DNA of 64,000 nucleotides from an uncultured Granulosicoccus sp. (GCA_947492525.1 CANLNQ010000035.1:1-64000), one strand, 5' to 3'. Shown: positions 52,633 through 62,343, counted from the stretch's first letter. Program-made: numbers and translations. Notes: generated from the sequence alone by a model not told the origin.

Positions 52633-54066
52633 CTAGTGACCGGCATCGCCGCCGGCATCTGCAGCTGCCATCGCACCAACAGAGGCGCCGATGGGTTGGC
52701 CCATCATCGTGGCCTGGAGCGCTGCATCGGCCATCCAGAATTGCTCAGAGGCTCTGATCGCTGACATCACGGATGAGATTTGTGTGCGCGAATCAGCCAG
52801 CAGTTCGAAGACGCCGATCAGCATGCCGTTGTATTGCAGGACGTTCTCCTCTGATATCAGGCTACGAAGTGGCACCACCTCATCGCGATAGAACGCCGAG
52901 ACGTCATAGCTGGTGCGATACGCTGAGTAGGTTTCGCGCAGAGTCGACGAGGCGTTGCGCAGTGTGGCTGCGTATTCATTGGCCGCTGCCAGCGTCCGCG
53001 CACTCATGGCATCGCGTTTCATCGTGCCCCAGTCGAACAGCGGCAGTCTCAGCTCAACCTCATAACCGCTGAGCTCTTCAGATTCCTCCGGGCCGCTGGC
53101 TTCGGTTTCCCGGTAGCCCACTTCAATGTCGGTGTAAGAGGTGATGTTGGTGATTCCTTCGGCGCGCGCCGCACGATCCAGCGATGCCTTGGCCATGCGC
53201 ACATCCAGACGTCGGTCCCCGATCGTCTGAGTGACTTCACTGGGCAGTATGGGCTGTGATGGCAGATCCGGTAGCCGCTCGGGTAGTTTCAGGCTGCCTG
53301 CCTGCGTGTCATCCAGTCCCAGGGCGCGGATCAGCTTCTCCTTGGCTGCAACTGCGTCATGCCGGGCAGTGACCAGTTGCATTGTGGCGTCGGCATAGAA
53401 CACTTGCTGACGCGCTCGTTCCAACCGACTGAAATTACCGACCCCTTCCAGACGACGTCCCATTTCGGCGGATGCATCGGCGCTCGTTCTGACCTGTTCA
53501 GCAAAGCCAACCAGTTGTTGAGCGGCGACTGCTTCTGTCCACGCCTGTCGCACGGCAGTGACCTCGGCCACCACATCCGATGTCAGTTGCAGTTTGGCAG
53601 CTTCGATTCCGCGTTTGGCCATTCCCTGTTTCATGGGCGTGAGCAGCACATCGAGCAATCCAAAGGCAACGAAGCGCTCCACATCCGTAGTGGCATTGTC
53701 GTCGGTCACCAAGCGCTCAAACGAGAATATCGGGTTGGGAATACGACCTGATTGGGCCGCATTGGCCCCAGTCTCCCAGCGCCGCGCGATCAGCGCTTGA
53801 ATAGAAGGGCTGTTGGCCAGGGCCAACTGAACCGCCGCGTCTCGGCTCAAGGGTTCGGCCAGCAACATGCTCGCAGCCTCTGCTCGAGCTGCACGCTGTT
53901 GATTGGTGCGCGCCAGCTCCAGATTGCCGCCGGTGAATGCCGCCGCCTCATCGTTAGTCCAGGCAATAGAGTCATTGACGTCAAACGTGGTGCAACCGGC
54001 GAGTACCGTGGTAGTCAGAAACGCGATGCTCAGTGGTTTGACGAGCCGTGCAGGTGAGCGACTCAT
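52633..54066 (-). CDS. TolC-family outer-membrane lipoprotein
   Basis: The 477-residue protein has a lipoprotein signal (FLTTTVLAGCTTFD) and the paired long-helix repeats of outer-membrane efflux proteins: VQLALANSPSIQALIARRWE, and a second half with EVTQTIGDRRLDVRMAKASL. No RND pump or adaptor is adjacent, so it either serves the distant Cus system or exports copper proteins by another route. Its start overlaps the upstream stop by four bases. Confidence 0.85.
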   Translation of the reverse strand: MSRSPARLVKPLSIAFLTTTVLAGCTTFDVNDSIAWTNDEAAAFTGGNLELARTNQQRAARAEAASMLLAEPLSRDAAVQLALANSPSIQALIARRWETGANAAQSGRIPNPIFSFERLVTDDNATTDVERFVAFGLLDVLLTPMKQGMAKRGIEAAKLQLTSDVVAEVTAVRQAWTEAVAAQQLVGFAEQVRTSADASAEMGRRLEGVGNFSRLERARQQVFYADATMQLVTARHDAVAAKEKLIRALGLDDTQAGSLKLPERLPDLPSQPILPSEVTQTIGDRRLDVRMAKASLDRAARAEGITNITSYTDIEVGYRETEASGPEESEELSGYEVELRLPLFDWGTMKRDAMSARTLAAANEYAATLRNASSTLRETYSAYRTSYDVSAFYRDEVVPLRSLISEENVLQYNGMLIGVFELLADSRTQISSVMSAIRASEQFWMADAALQATMMGQPIGASVGAMAAADAGGDAGH

Positions 54067-54686
54067 TGCGAGGCTCCTGTAGAGCTGTTGTCCCGGGCTT
54101 GGCGCTTACTGGCTTCATACGCTTGCTTGGCATACGTACGCCAGCCACCTATTTCCCCCACACGCTCATTTGCCGCACGCCAATCCCCTCTAGGGTTGTC
54201 CGCATAAACACGATGTGTTCGGGTTGCAGATTGGTAGGTCACGGTCAAGGGGGCGGGGCGGATTGCCATCGGCTGCGGGGCTTTCGGGGCAGCGCTGGGG
54301 TCCATGCCGCGTGCCGGTGTAGCTTCCAGTCGAGTTGCTTGTGAATCCGGGATTGCCGATGCGAGTGCTGGAGCGGTATCGCTCACTGGCGCAGCATCCT
54401 CGTCTTCTGCCATTTGCGCTTGACTGGCTTTGTACGCTTCATTGGCATAGCTTCGCCAGCCCCCGATTTCGCCAACGGTCTCGTTGGACTCTTTCCACGT
54501 GGGAGGCTCAGTGCCGTCCAGTTTCTTGTAACCGCTCAACGCCGATTCATACCCGAGTTGCACTGCTGGCGAATGCGAATCGGCGGAAACCAACTGCGGG
54601 ACCGTGCCCCAAAGGGTAGTCATTGCTAGCAGCAGTTTGAATGCAGCACCGGTGCGCCGGGGCATGTCGTGTCGTTGCATGGTCAT
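54063..54686 (-). CDS. Exported protein with duplicated NExVGEIGGWRxYA motif
   Basis: From ATG 54686 the 207-residue product has a signal peptide (cleavage near VSA), then two copies of a motif: WKESNETVGEIGGWRSYANE (near 65-84) and WRAANERVGEIGGWRTYAKQ (near 172-191). Each is followed by AYxAS. The linker is rich in Ala, Pro and Met. I recognise no family. It heads the operon with a TolC-like lipoprotein and multicopper oxidase, so a role in copper export or envelope binding is possible. Alternative starts at 54680 and 54665 exist. Confidence 0.65.
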   Translation of the reverse strand: MTMQRHDMPRRTGAAFKLLLAMTTLWGTVPQLVSADSHSPAVQLGYESALSGYKKLDGTEPPTWKESNETVGEIGGWRSYANEAYKASQAQMAEDEDAAPVSDTAPALASAIPDSQATRLEATPARGMDPSAAPKAPQPMAIRPAPLTVTYQSATRTHRVYADNPRGDWRAANERVGEIGGWRTYAKQAYEASKRQARDNSSTGASQ

Positions 54687-54810
54687 GATTCGATTGTTGA
54701 GAGTGTGGTTAGCAAGATGAAAGTGAGCAGAGCGTGTGAAGCTGACACAGCGTAGCGTCATGAATGTCGCTTAGTTTGCTGGTTGGACCTTACAGTCGAG
54801 CGGCGTACAG

Positions 54811-54898
54811 ATTACAAATTGCTGACAACGTGTGCATCTGCTGGCAATGAGCCGGGTTACATCTGTTGGCGCTCGTTTTCAGATAACACGAAAGTAAT
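54811..54898. promoter_or_regulatory. Divergent promoter region with two ATTAC-type direct repeats
   Basis: ATTAC at 54811 is followed 11 bp on by CTGAC. On the opposite strand ATTAC (complement of 54894-54898) is followed 11 bp on by GTTAT (54883-54887). The 11-bp period is typical of OmpR/CopR-type tandem sites. The region lies between the genes starting at 54686 (minus) and 55000 (plus). Confidence 0.45.
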
Positions 54899-54999
54899 CT
54901 CTGTGTTCGTCAATGGACATCTCCCCGCCCTATGATTCGGTGCAACCGTGCCGATATCCGTCGAGCATCTACACCTTTTCGACACACAGAGCCTTGACT

Positions 55000-55530
55000 A
55001 TGCGCCACCCTCTCATCGTATCGTTGTTACTGATCAGCCCAGTTCTGGTTGCATCCGGTTGTTCCCTGAATCATGAATCACATGGCGGTGAACATCATGG
55101 TGAGGATGGCGAAGCCGATTCACACGGCCACGGTGATGAGGATCAACATGACAGCGCTATCGGTCGTCCCGGTGATGCGGGATCAGTCGATCGTGTCATA
55201 TCTGTGAGCATGGATGACACCATGAGATATATCCCTGAAAACTTCGAAGTCGTTGCCGGGGAGACCATTCAATTCGACGTTGTCAACAACGGCAAACTGG
55301 TTCATGAGTTTGTGCTGGGCTCCACCGAGGAACTACTCGAGCACCATGCTTTGATGAAGAAATTTCCCGCTATGGAGCATGATGATCCGAACGCCACAAC
55401 CCTGCAAGCGTCTGCTTCAGGCTCCGTAATCTGGACATTTGACAACGCCGGTGTTGTCGACATCGCTTGTCTGGTACCGGGGCATTTTGAAGCGGGTATG
55501 AAAGGCGCGGTGTCGGTCGTGGCTCCGTAA
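55000..55530 (+). CDS. Cupredoxin-domain lipoprotein with His-rich linker
   Basis: From ATG 55000 the 176-residue product has a lipobox (LVASGC) and a linker dense in His, Glu and Asp (HESHGGEHHGEDGEADSHGH). A cupredoxin domain closely related to the protein at 50561 follows (LVHEFVLGSTEE, DIACLVPGHFEAGMKG with the Cys, His and Met ligands). It should be a membrane-tethered copper buffer. It faces away from the minus-strand operon and shares its promoter region. Confidence 0.85.
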   Translation: MRHPLIVSLLLISPVLVASGCSLNHESHGGEHHGEDGEADSHGHGDEDQHDSAIGRPGDAGSVDRVISVSMDDTMRYIPENFEVVAGETIQFDVVNNGKLVHEFVLGSTEELLEHHALMKKFPAMEHDDPNATTLQASASGSVIWTFDNAGVVDIACLVPGHFEAGMKGAVSVVAP

Positions 55531-55630
55531 GTCTTGCACAAGGTCAAACGATCTCAAGCTGACATACTGCACGCCAATGTAATGAAAGCCTGTCTGGTTG
55601 ACGAAGAACGAACCGACACCGAAGAATGTG

Positions 55631-55930
55631 TCAATCCGTCAGAATCGAATTATCAACCTCAGTAGCGCCTCTGACCCGATTGGCCAATCTATCGATTTCG
55701 TTTTTACCGTACCTGCTATTGGTATGCCCGATTATGGTGATCACACCCTCCTGATTCATAGAGGCATTGACGCTGGGATAGGCCAGGAGTTCGTGCCTGA
55801 ATTCATGCCATGAGATATGGCCATCGGATTCTTCATTTGCTACAGGTGCACTTTTCAACTCATGGGTGGCATGGGCGGTGCCAACAATTGTCAGTAAAGT
55901 CATTGCTGACGCGATAATCAGTGATTTCAT
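55631..55930 (-). CDS. Small periplasmic protein, BON-like (copy 1)
   Basis: From ATG 55930 the 99-residue product has a signal peptide (cleavage near AHA) and the segments SDGHISWHEFRHELLAYPSV, GVITIIGHTNS and LANRVRGATEVDNSI. The last two resemble the beta-alpha-beta core of BON domains, which bind membranes or ligands in the envelope. It is a paralogue of the protein at 56262. A candidate CopR-like box lies upstream at 56076. Function is unknown. Confidence 0.68.
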   Translation of the reverse strand: MKSLIIASAMTLLTIVGTAHATHELKSAPVANEESDGHISWHEFRHELLAYPSVNASMNQEGVITIIGHTNSRYGKNEIDRLANRVRGATEVDNSILTD

Positions 55931-56075
55931 AGTCACACTCTCTCTATAGTCGTGGGAAGCTCGTGCTTGCTGCGCAGTGGCGCTCATGCACCAATACATC
56001 GGCGCTGAATTGACAGTTGCGTAGTTGGTTGAATTCAAGCGTAGAGGGTGAAAATGACGGCTACAGATCACTCAG

Positions 56076-56091
56076 ATTACAATTGTATTAC
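56076..56091 (-). promoter_or_regulatory. ATTAC direct repeat with TACAATTGTA palindrome
   Basis: ATTAC at 56076-56080 repeats at 56087-56091 with an 11-bp period, and the core TACAATTGTA (56078-56087) is a perfect palindrome. It lies about 145 bp upstream of the BON-like gene starting at 55930. It resembles binding sites of CopR/CusR-type regulators, which is inference. Confidence 0.45.
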
Positions 56092-56261
56092 CACTGAGTG
56101 GATGATGTTTTTAGTCCATGTGCTGCTCAATGCAACGGCATTGAACTGCCACTTCAATTCAGCACCCGTTAGCGCTGATTTGGTTGAATGACCTGTCATG
56201 GGGGCGATATCCCATTATGAACTTCGCCCCCGTGGCCTTTTCAACGAGTTAAGTGTGGGGG

Positions 56262-56561
56262 CTAGTCGGTCCCAATGAGGTTCACCACTTCCGTCGCCCC
56301 GCGGACTTTGACAGCCAGACCGTCAAGTTTGAGTTTGTCAGTGGCGCTGTCGGTATGGCCGGCCAAGGTAATGACGCCGTGATGATCAATGGAGGCAGTA
56401 ACGCCAGGGAATGCCCCGAGATCGTGCCTGAACTCGTGCCAGGAAATATGACTGTCCGCAGGTAGCTGCTTGGCAGGCGCTTTCACCATGTCATGGGACG
56501 CATGGGCAGTGCTGAAGCCGATCAGCGAAGTTAGTACGGTGGCTGTAATCAGTGTTTTCAT
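56262..56561 (-). CDS. Small periplasmic protein, BON-like (copy 2)
   Basis: From ATG 56561 the 99-residue product has a signal peptide (cleavage near AHA) and SHISWHEFRHDLGAFPGVTA, then GVITLAGHTDS and LAVKVRGATEVVNLI. It is identical in length and layout to the protein at 55631, with the ISWHEFRH block and BON-like C-terminus conserved. The tandem pair probably arose by duplication. The upstream region carries another ATTAC repeat (56708-56723). Confidence 0.68.
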   Translation of the reverse strand: MKTLITATVLTSLIGFSTAHASHDMVKAPAKQLPADSHISWHEFRHDLGAFPGVTASIDHHGVITLAGHTDSATDKLKLDGLAVKVRGATEVVNLIGTD

Positions 56562-56707
56562 TGTGGTTTCCATCTGGCTGTGTGACTGTAAGTGGAGAGC
56601 CACTGAATGTCAGTGACTGGGTTGAGCTGCAACAGCGGCTGTGAAGCTGTCGCGTTGCATCCAGCGCTCAGACTAGAGCGCCAATCTGACAATCAGGAAT
56701 CACGTGA

Positions 56708-56927
56708 ATTACATTCCTATTACGGCCAGTGGCTGGCCGCTTGAAAGGTCATCGCCAGGTGCACTGAGTCAAGACAGATGAACCTGCCAATGGCGTGTCA
56801 TGCAACTCTGGATTGGTACAGGTAGTGGGCGTCACTGTACCTGTGGCTCCGTGCTGGAACGTACTGTTTGAATCGGCAATGCTTGCCACACCAGTCGGTC
56901 AAAGCAAAAGCACGACAAAAATGTAAT
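56708..56927. promoter_or_regulatory. Intergenic region with further ATTAC-type repeats
   Basis: ATTAC at 56708-56712 repeats at 56719-56723 with the same 11-bp period seen at 54811 and 56076. On the other strand ATTAC (complement of 56923-56927) is paired at 11 bp with a weaker half-site (56912-56916). These flank the divergent starts of the BON-like gene (56561) and copper ATPase (57070). No gene is seen between 56562 and 57069. Confidence 0.42.
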
Positions 56928-57069
56928 CACGCCGTTGGGAATTCGTAAGGCGCCTCACCTACACTGGCTCAATAGCGTTCATCCTGGCACAGCTACCTGG
57001 CTTTTGAAATGGTACGTGAATGCGCCGTAGTGCGAGCGTGTGACATCAGTCAATGCACTTGAGACAACA

Positions 57070-59463
57070 ATGAATACGGTCAAAAACAAGAAAGGTATAC
57101 CGGAAGGTGCCAGCGGTCGTCAGGGTTCCGATCACACCCAGAACGAGACTATTATTTACACCTGTCCCATGCATCTGGATGTACAAACAGACCGACCCGG
57201 TCACTGCCCAATCTGTCATATGACACTGGTGGATCAGACTACCCTGGCACAGTCCGATCATGAGCACACGCACCACGGCTCCACAGCTGCTTTAGTATCG
57301 CGGCCCGGAGGGAAGTTTGACACCGTTCCGAAGACCTACACAGGCACCGTGTACACCTGCCCCATGCACCCTGAGGTTCGTCACCCGGGTCCCGGGGCCT
57401 GTCCCTTATGCGGGATGGGGCTTGAACCCGAGAGCGCAACGTTGGAGGACGAGGGTCCTAACCCGGAGTTGGTGGATTTCACCCGACGCATGTGGGTCGG
57501 TATCGTGCTGAGCGTGCCGTTGTTGGTGTTGTCCATGGGGCCGCTCATTGGGTTCAACGCGTTCAGGGAGCTTTTCGGTGACACCGTGTCGTTGTGGCTG
57601 GAGCTCGCGATAGCCACACCGGTGATCCTCTGGTCCGGATGGCCCTTTTTTGAACGAGGGTATCGGTCATTTCGTACACTGAACTTGAATATGTTCAGCC
57701 TGATCAGCATGGGTGTCGGAGCCGCCTATGTTTTCAGTATCGTGGCAGTGTTGGCCCCGGCGTTGTTCCCGGCGGGCTTCAGAGATGCCAACGGTCAGGT
57801 TGGTGTGTATTTTGAGGCTGCTGCGGTGATCGTGACGCTGGTCCTGCTCGGCCAGGTCATGGAACTGCGTGCTCGGGAAGGTACGGGAAAGGCAATACGC
57901 GCATTACTGGACATGGCTGCTCGCACCGCATGGGTCATTCGATCCGATGGTCAGGAAGAGGAAATCGACCTGGATCAGGTCCAGCTCGGCGATCATTTGC
58001 GCGTACGTCCCGGCGACAAGGTGCCTGTCGATGGAGTGGTTATCGAGGGACGCTCCTCGGTGGACGAATCCATGATCTCCGGCGAGCCGGTTCCGGTGGA
58101 GAAGGTGGAAGGAGAACCGGTCACAGGCGCAACGATCAATGGCACGGGTACGCTGGTTATCGAGGCCACCCGTATCGGCAGCGACACACTACTGAGTCAG
58201 ATTGTGCAAATGGTTGCCAATGCCCAGCGCTCACGCGCACCGATTCAAAAATATGCCGACAAGGTAGCGGGATACTTTGTGCCGGCGGTCGTCGCAATCG
58301 CGATCCTCTCGTTCGCCGCCTGGGCCATCTGGGGTCCAGAGCCTGCATTGACATACGCGCTGGTATCGGCCGTTGCGGTGTTGATCATTGCTTGTCCGTG
58401 TGCGTTGGGATTGGCAACACCGATGTCCATCATGACAGCGACGGGGCGTGGGGCGCAGATGGGGGTATTGATCAAGAATGCCGAGGCGTTGGAACGCCTG
58501 GAGAAAGTGGACATCCTGATGGTGGACAAGACCGGCACGTTGACAGAAGGCAAACCCACACTGGACGCTGTGTTGCCCGAAGCAGGGCATGAAGAGAACG
58601 AGGTGCTGCGTCTGGCCGCATCCCTGGAACGTGGATCGGAGCATCCGTTGGCGGAAGCCATCGTGCGAGGTGCCAATGAACGGGGTATCACACTGAGCAA
58701 GGCAGAGGATTTCGACGCCATCACCGGTAAAGGGGTTACCGGCCTGGTCGACGGTCAACGGGTAGCGCTGGGTAATGCGGCATTACTCGAACAGTTGGGT
58801 CTGGATGCAGGCACGTCAGGCCAAACCGCCGATGAGCGGCGGGATCAAGGCGAGACCGTCATGTTTATCGTGCTCAATGGGGCCGTGGCTGGACTGGTCA
58901 GTGTGGCCGATCCGATCAAACAGAGCACACCGGAGGCGCTTAGTGCGCTGCATAAACTGGGGTTTCGTATCATCATGGCAACCGGTGACAACGAACGCAC
59001 CGCTCGCGCCGTCGCGCAGCGTCTGGGTATCGATGAGATTCGGGCCGATGTGCTCCCCCAGGACAAGGCACGCATCGTCGGTGAACTTCAGGCGCAGGGT
59101 AGCCGGGTTGCCATGGCCGGTGATGGTGTCAATGACGCGCCTGCGCTGGCCCAGGCCGATGTAGGCATTGCCATGGGAACCGGTGCGGATGTGGCCATCG
59201 AAAGCGCAGGCTTTACGCTGGTCCAGGGAGACTTGAACAGCATCGTCAAAGCGCGCCGACTGAGTCAGGCCACCATGCGCAATATCCGTCAGAATCTGTT
59301 CTTTGCCTTGATCTACAATGCTGCGGGTGTACCGATTGCAGCCGGTGTGCTGTATCCCGCATTAGGTATATTAATCGGTCCGATATTTGCCGCATTTGCC
59401 ATGAGTGCCTCATCGCTGTCAGTCGTGCTCAATGCGTTGCGATTGCGCAAAATGACGATCTGA
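57070..59463 (+). CDS. copA: Cu(I)-exporting P1B-type ATPase with two heavy-metal-binding motifs
   Basis: The 797-residue pump starts with two short metal-binding domains ([20 protein letters not shown] near 31 and [20 protein letters not shown] near 95). Eight helices follow, with CPC near 442, DKTGT near 486, [10 protein letters not shown] near 524 and GDGVNDAPA. The C-terminal [15 protein letters not shown] marks Cu(I) specificity. It differs from the ATPase at 34297, which has a YHS domain instead of the first motif. A GTG at 57040 could add ten residues. It lies upstream of the CopR/CopS genes and probably belongs to their regulon. Confidence 0.92.
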   Translation: MNTVKNKKGIPEGASGRQGSDHTQNETIIYTCPMHLDVQTDRPGHCPICHMTLVDQTTLAQSDHEHTHHGSTAALVSRPGGKFDTVPKTYTGTVYTCPMHPEVRHPGPGACPLCGMGLEPESATLEDEGPNPELVDFTRRMWVGIVLSVPLLVLSMGPLIGFNAFRELFGDTVSLWLELAIATPVILWSGWPFFERGYRSFRTLNLNMFSLISMGVGAAYVFSIVAVLAPALFPAGFRDANGQVGVYFEAAAVIVTLVLLGQVMELRAREGTGKAIRALLDMAARTAWVIRSDGQEEEIDLDQVQLGDHLRVRPGDKVPVDGVVIEGRSSVDESMISGEPVPVEKVEGEPVTGATINGTGTLVIEATRIGSDTLLSQIVQMVANAQRSRAPIQKYADKVAGYFVPAVVAIAILSFAAWAIWGPEPALTYALVSAVAVLIIACPCALGLATPMSIMTATGRGAQMGVLIKNAEALERLEKVDILMVDKTGTLTEGKPTLDAVLPEAGHEENEVLRLAASLERGSEHPLAEAIVRGANERGITLSKAEDFDAITGKGVTGLVDGQRVALGNAALLEQLGLDAGTSGQTADERRDQGETVMFIVLNGAVAGLVSVADPIKQSTPEALSALHKLGFRIIMATGDNERTARAVAQRLGIDEIRADVLPQDKARIVGELQAQGSRVAMAGDGVNDAPALAQADVGIAMGTGADVAIESAGFTLVQGDLNSIVKARRLSQATMRNIRQNLFFALIYNAAGVPIAAGVLYPALGILIGPIFAAFAMSASSLSVVLNALRLRKMTI

Positions 59464-59675
59464 ACGGGATCATTGAGTGGATTGTGTGTCGATAAAAAGC
59501 GATGATCGGAATGGTGTGCGTGAGTGTGTTTCTGAGCAGCGACGCAGCACAGCACATTAAGTTCGTAGTTGTATTCCAACGATCCCTTGCGACAACCTGA
59601 TCGCGGTTGATACCGACAGCTCTCGCCATCGGATGTTCGGTCTGCCGAGAGCTATCAGTCGCGAACCAGGATCGC
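59464..59675. other. Gene-free stretch downstream of the copper ATPase
   Basis: No coding region is supported on either strand. The ATPase transcript probably ends at the palindrome that begins at 59676. Confidence 0.4.
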
Positions 59676-59728
59676 TTAATAAATAGGGAATTCCTCCGGC
59701 AGAGCCGGAGGAATTCCCTATTTATTAA
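59676..59728. terminator. Perfect 25-bp palindrome with 3-base loop
   Basis: The arms 59676-59700 and 59704-59728 are perfectly complementary over 25 bp with an AGA loop. The stem is GC-rich near the loop (CCTCCGGC) and AT-rich at the base (TTAATAAAT). On either strand the base of the hairpin gives T-rich exits, so it could be a bidirectional terminator between the ATPase and copR. Its length and perfection also suit a small palindromic repeat element. Confidence 0.6.
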
Positions 59729-59879
59729 AATGGAGCGGTGGCTCGAACCTGGGATCTAAGGTCATGGAAACGCAAATGCCGATGTTGTCTAATGCGTATA
59801 ATCAACTGCGCTAAGCGTAGTTTGTCTGCTGTGGAATTCGTGCAATTGAGCACCAGCGAGTGAGGATGAGACCGGAAAG

Positions 59880-60572
59880 ATGAAATTATTGGTCGTGGAA
59901 GACGAGGTCAAACTGGCGGAGTACTTACGAAAGGGCTTGACGGGCGAGGGCTTTGTTGTGGATGTCGCGCACAATGGTCTCGAAGGGTTACACCTGGCTA
60001 TGGAAGGTGACTATGGTGCCATTGTGCTGGATCGAATGCTGCCCGGGTTGGACGGGATGGCGTTGCTCTCAGCGCTGCGCAGTAAGAAAGGGACGCCTGT
60101 TTTAATGCTCACGGCAGTGGGGGGCGTGGAGGATCGCGTGGGCGGATTGCAGTCGGGGGCCGATGACTACCTGGTCAAGCCCTTCGCGTTTAGTGAATTG
60201 GTGGCGCGGCTTCACGTGATTACCAAGCGGGGTTCGAATACGAACGAATACCACTCGGAGGCCACAACGCTGAATCTGGCAGATCTGGAACTGGATCTGG
60301 TGCGACGAAAGGCGACCCGAGATGGTCAACCTCTCGTCCTCACCGCAAAGGAGTTTAATTTGCTCACTCTCCTATTGCGGCGTCAAGGGGAAGTGCTCTC
60401 ACGCGCGACACTGGCCGAGCAGGTCTGGGATATGAATTTCGACAGTGGCACCAATGTGATTGAGGTGGCCATCCGACGATTGCGTACGAAACTGGACGTC
60501 CCGTTTGATTGCCCGTTGTTGCATACCGAGCGTGGCATGGGCTATGTACTGGAAGATCGATCAACGGTGTGA
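59880..60572 (+). CDS. copR: OmpR-family copper response regulator (CopR/CusR-like)
   Basis: The 230-residue protein has a receiver domain with acidic pocket E7-D8 (VVEDE), phospho-acceptor D51 (VLDRMLPGLDG) and the conserved Lys in DDYLVKPFAF. A C-terminal winged helix follows (KEFNLLTLLLRRQGEVLSRA, VIEVAIRRLRTKLD). It is of the heavy-metal response-regulator type and should activate the surrounding copper genes on phosphorylation by the adjacent kinase. The stop overlaps the kinase start (GTGA). Confidence 0.92.
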   Translation: MKLLVVEDEVKLAEYLRKGLTGEGFVVDVAHNGLEGLHLAMEGDYGAIVLDRMLPGLDGMALLSALRSKKGTPVLMLTAVGGVEDRVGGLQSGADDYLVKPFAFSELVARLHVITKRGSNTNEYHSEATTLNLADLELDLVRRKATRDGQPLVLTAKEFNLLTLLLRRQGEVLSRATLAEQVWDMNFDSGTNVIEVAIRRLRTKLDVPFDCPLLHTERGMGYVLEDRSTV

Positions 60573-61930
60573 ACACAGTGGGATCCCATTCTCTGAGGCG
60601 ACGCCTGTCGCATTGGCTTGCCTTCCAGGTTCTGCTGAGCTTTGCATTGGTCTCGTTGGCGGTGTATCTGGTGATCGCCAATCACCTGGTAACACGTCAA
60701 ACCAACGGGCTGCAGGAAAAGCAGGAAATGATTCAACATCTGGTAGCTGAGTCCACGTTGGATTCAGGTCCCTCGGCACTGTGGCACGAATTTGATAACT
60801 TTTTGGCAGGACACGAAGAGCTGCAAGTGGTCGTCAGTGATGCTGAGGGTACTGTCGTCTACAAAGGCGTCGATGCGTTTGTCGGTGATAACCAGGCAAA
60901 ATCAGTGACCTTTGAAGTACCTGCCTATGGCGGCAGTTCGACACCCGGAACGGTGGTTCTGAGCATTAACCGGCATGCCGATCAGGAGCTGCTCAGATGG
61001 TTGGCTTTCGCACTGGTCATTGCGTCGCTGCTGGCAACCGTAGCGGTGGTGCGCGGAGTCTATTGGAAAGTCAAACTTGAATTGAGATCGGTAGACAGTC
61101 TGGTGGATCAGATAGACCAATTGACTGCCAGTACGCTGGAAACCAGACTGGAAGGCTCATCATTACCCAGTGAGCTTCAGCCACTGGTGCGTCAGTTTAA
61201 CGATTTACTGGAGCGACTCTCAGGCTCATACACGCAATTGGAGAACTTTAACGCAGACGTGGCTCATGAGCTGAACACGCCACTGACGACACTGATCACC
61301 AGTTCTGAGTTGGCGTTGAGACAGGCCTCTAACGGCAGCGTGGACAGTAGCGTTGTTGGTTCGAACCTGGAAGAGCTGCAACGGATGTCAGAGATCATCC
61401 GCAGCATGATGTTTCTATCCAAAGCCGAGAGAGGCTCACAAGCTCGGTGTGAGGCAGTGTCGAGTATTGCTGCTGTTGTGCAGGAAGTCATCGACTATCA
61501 CGAGGCTTCCTTGTCCGAGTCGGATTTGGAGGTGGCGGTTAAGGGGGACTCTAAAGGAGAATTCGATGTACCTCTGCTCAAGCGGGGGCTTTCCAATCTG
61601 CTGGGTAATGCTGGGCAGTACGCCACACCGAGATCGACGATTATCGTGACGATCGCTTCCGTGGACAAGGAGCGGGTGAGCATTTCTGTCACTAATTCGG
61701 GAGAAACAATCAGGCCGGAGCAACTGGCGCTGATTTTCAACCGTTTCTATCGTTCAGACCAGTCTCGCTCGCTGTCCGATAAACATCATGGACTGGGTTT
61801 GTCGATTGTTGCAGCCATTGCGCGCATGCACGGTGGGAGAACTTTCGCACATTCTGACAATGGACAAACCAGTATCGGGTTTACGTTGGCTCGCCAGCAA
61901 CAACCCCACACGGCGCAAGTGTCGCAATAA
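60569..61930 (+). CDS. copS: Heavy-metal sensor histidine kinase (CopS/CusS-like)
   Basis: From GTG 60569 the 453-residue protein has two helices (about 14-34 and 139-160) around a periplasmic sensor, then a HAMP segment and an H-box with H233 (FNADVAHELNTPLTTLI). The ATPase domain has N-box LLGNAGQYA and G2 box HHGLGLSIV. The degenerate G1 box (TNSGETIR) is typical of CusS-type heavy-metal sensors. It reports periplasmic copper to CopR. The longer frame from 60509 lies inside copR. Confidence 0.9.
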   Translation: MNTVGSHSLRRRLSHWLAFQVLLSFALVSLAVYLVIANHLVTRQTNGLQEKQEMIQHLVAESTLDSGPSALWHEFDNFLAGHEELQVVVSDAEGTVVYKGVDAFVGDNQAKSVTFEVPAYGGSSTPGTVVLSINRHADQELLRWLAFALVIASLLATVAVVRGVYWKVKLELRSVDSLVDQIDQLTASTLETRLEGSSLPSELQPLVRQFNDLLERLSGSYTQLENFNADVAHELNTPLTTLITSSELALRQASNGSVDSSVVGSNLEELQRMSEIIRSMMFLSKAERGSQARCEAVSSIAAVVQEVIDYHEASLSESDLEVAVKGDSKGEFDVPLLKRGLSNLLGNAGQYATPRSTIIVTIASVDKERVSISVTNSGETIRPEQLALIFNRFYRSDQSRSLSDKHHGLGLSIVAAIARMHGGRTFAHSDNGQTSIGFTLARQQQPHTAQVSQ

Positions 61931-62013
61931 CGGTAAGCGCTACATGCATCACATGTTGCTCCCCGCGCGCGTAACGTTTGAAGATGTGTGCTCCCTCTGC
62001 ATGAGCTTCTACG

Positions 62014-62343
62014 ATGAAAAGATCGCCCCGCAAGTCTGCCGCCCGATGGGCTGAGCTGGTCGCCGAGTTTTCCCAAGGCACCGAGAGCGAACGTGACTTC
62101 TGCACCCGTCGCGGTATCAAGTTGGCCACACTGCGCAAATGGCGCTCTCGTTATGATCGTGCGAAGCAGACGGATACCAGCCAACCGTCGGCCCGATTCG
62201 TCAAAGTCAACCTTGCCAAGACGGTAGGTCCACGCAGTGGAGCCGTGTTTTGCATCGGCACCGATATCCGCCTGGAGTGCCCGACATCGTACGATCCGTC
62301 GGACCTGGCTCAGTTGGTATTGGCAGTTCGCCTTGGACGCTAG
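62014..62343 (+). CDS. tnpA: IS66 TnpA accessory protein
   Basis: The 109-residue protein has the helix-turn-helix of IS66 TnpA/IS3 OrfA-like proteins (RWAELVAEFSQGTESERDFC, then RRGIKLATLRKWRSRYDRA) and an IS66-type C-terminus (DIRLECPTSYDPSDLAQLV). TnpA is needed with TnpB for IS66 transposition, but its exact role is unclear. It starts with ATG 62014, 81 bp inside the element. Confidence 0.85.
   Translation: MKRSPRKSAARWAELVAEFSQGTESERDFCTRRGIKLATLRKWRSRYDRAKQTDTSQPSARFVKVNLAKTVGPRSGAVFCIGTDIRLECPTSYDPSDLAQLVLAVRLGR

Noticed and set aside
59732-59775. tRNA-like sequence (GGTTCGAGCC followed by CCGCTCCA on the minus strand)
   Set aside because: The T-stem arms do not pair and no anticodon arm or acceptor partner is found, so a tRNA or tRNA attachment site cannot be supported.
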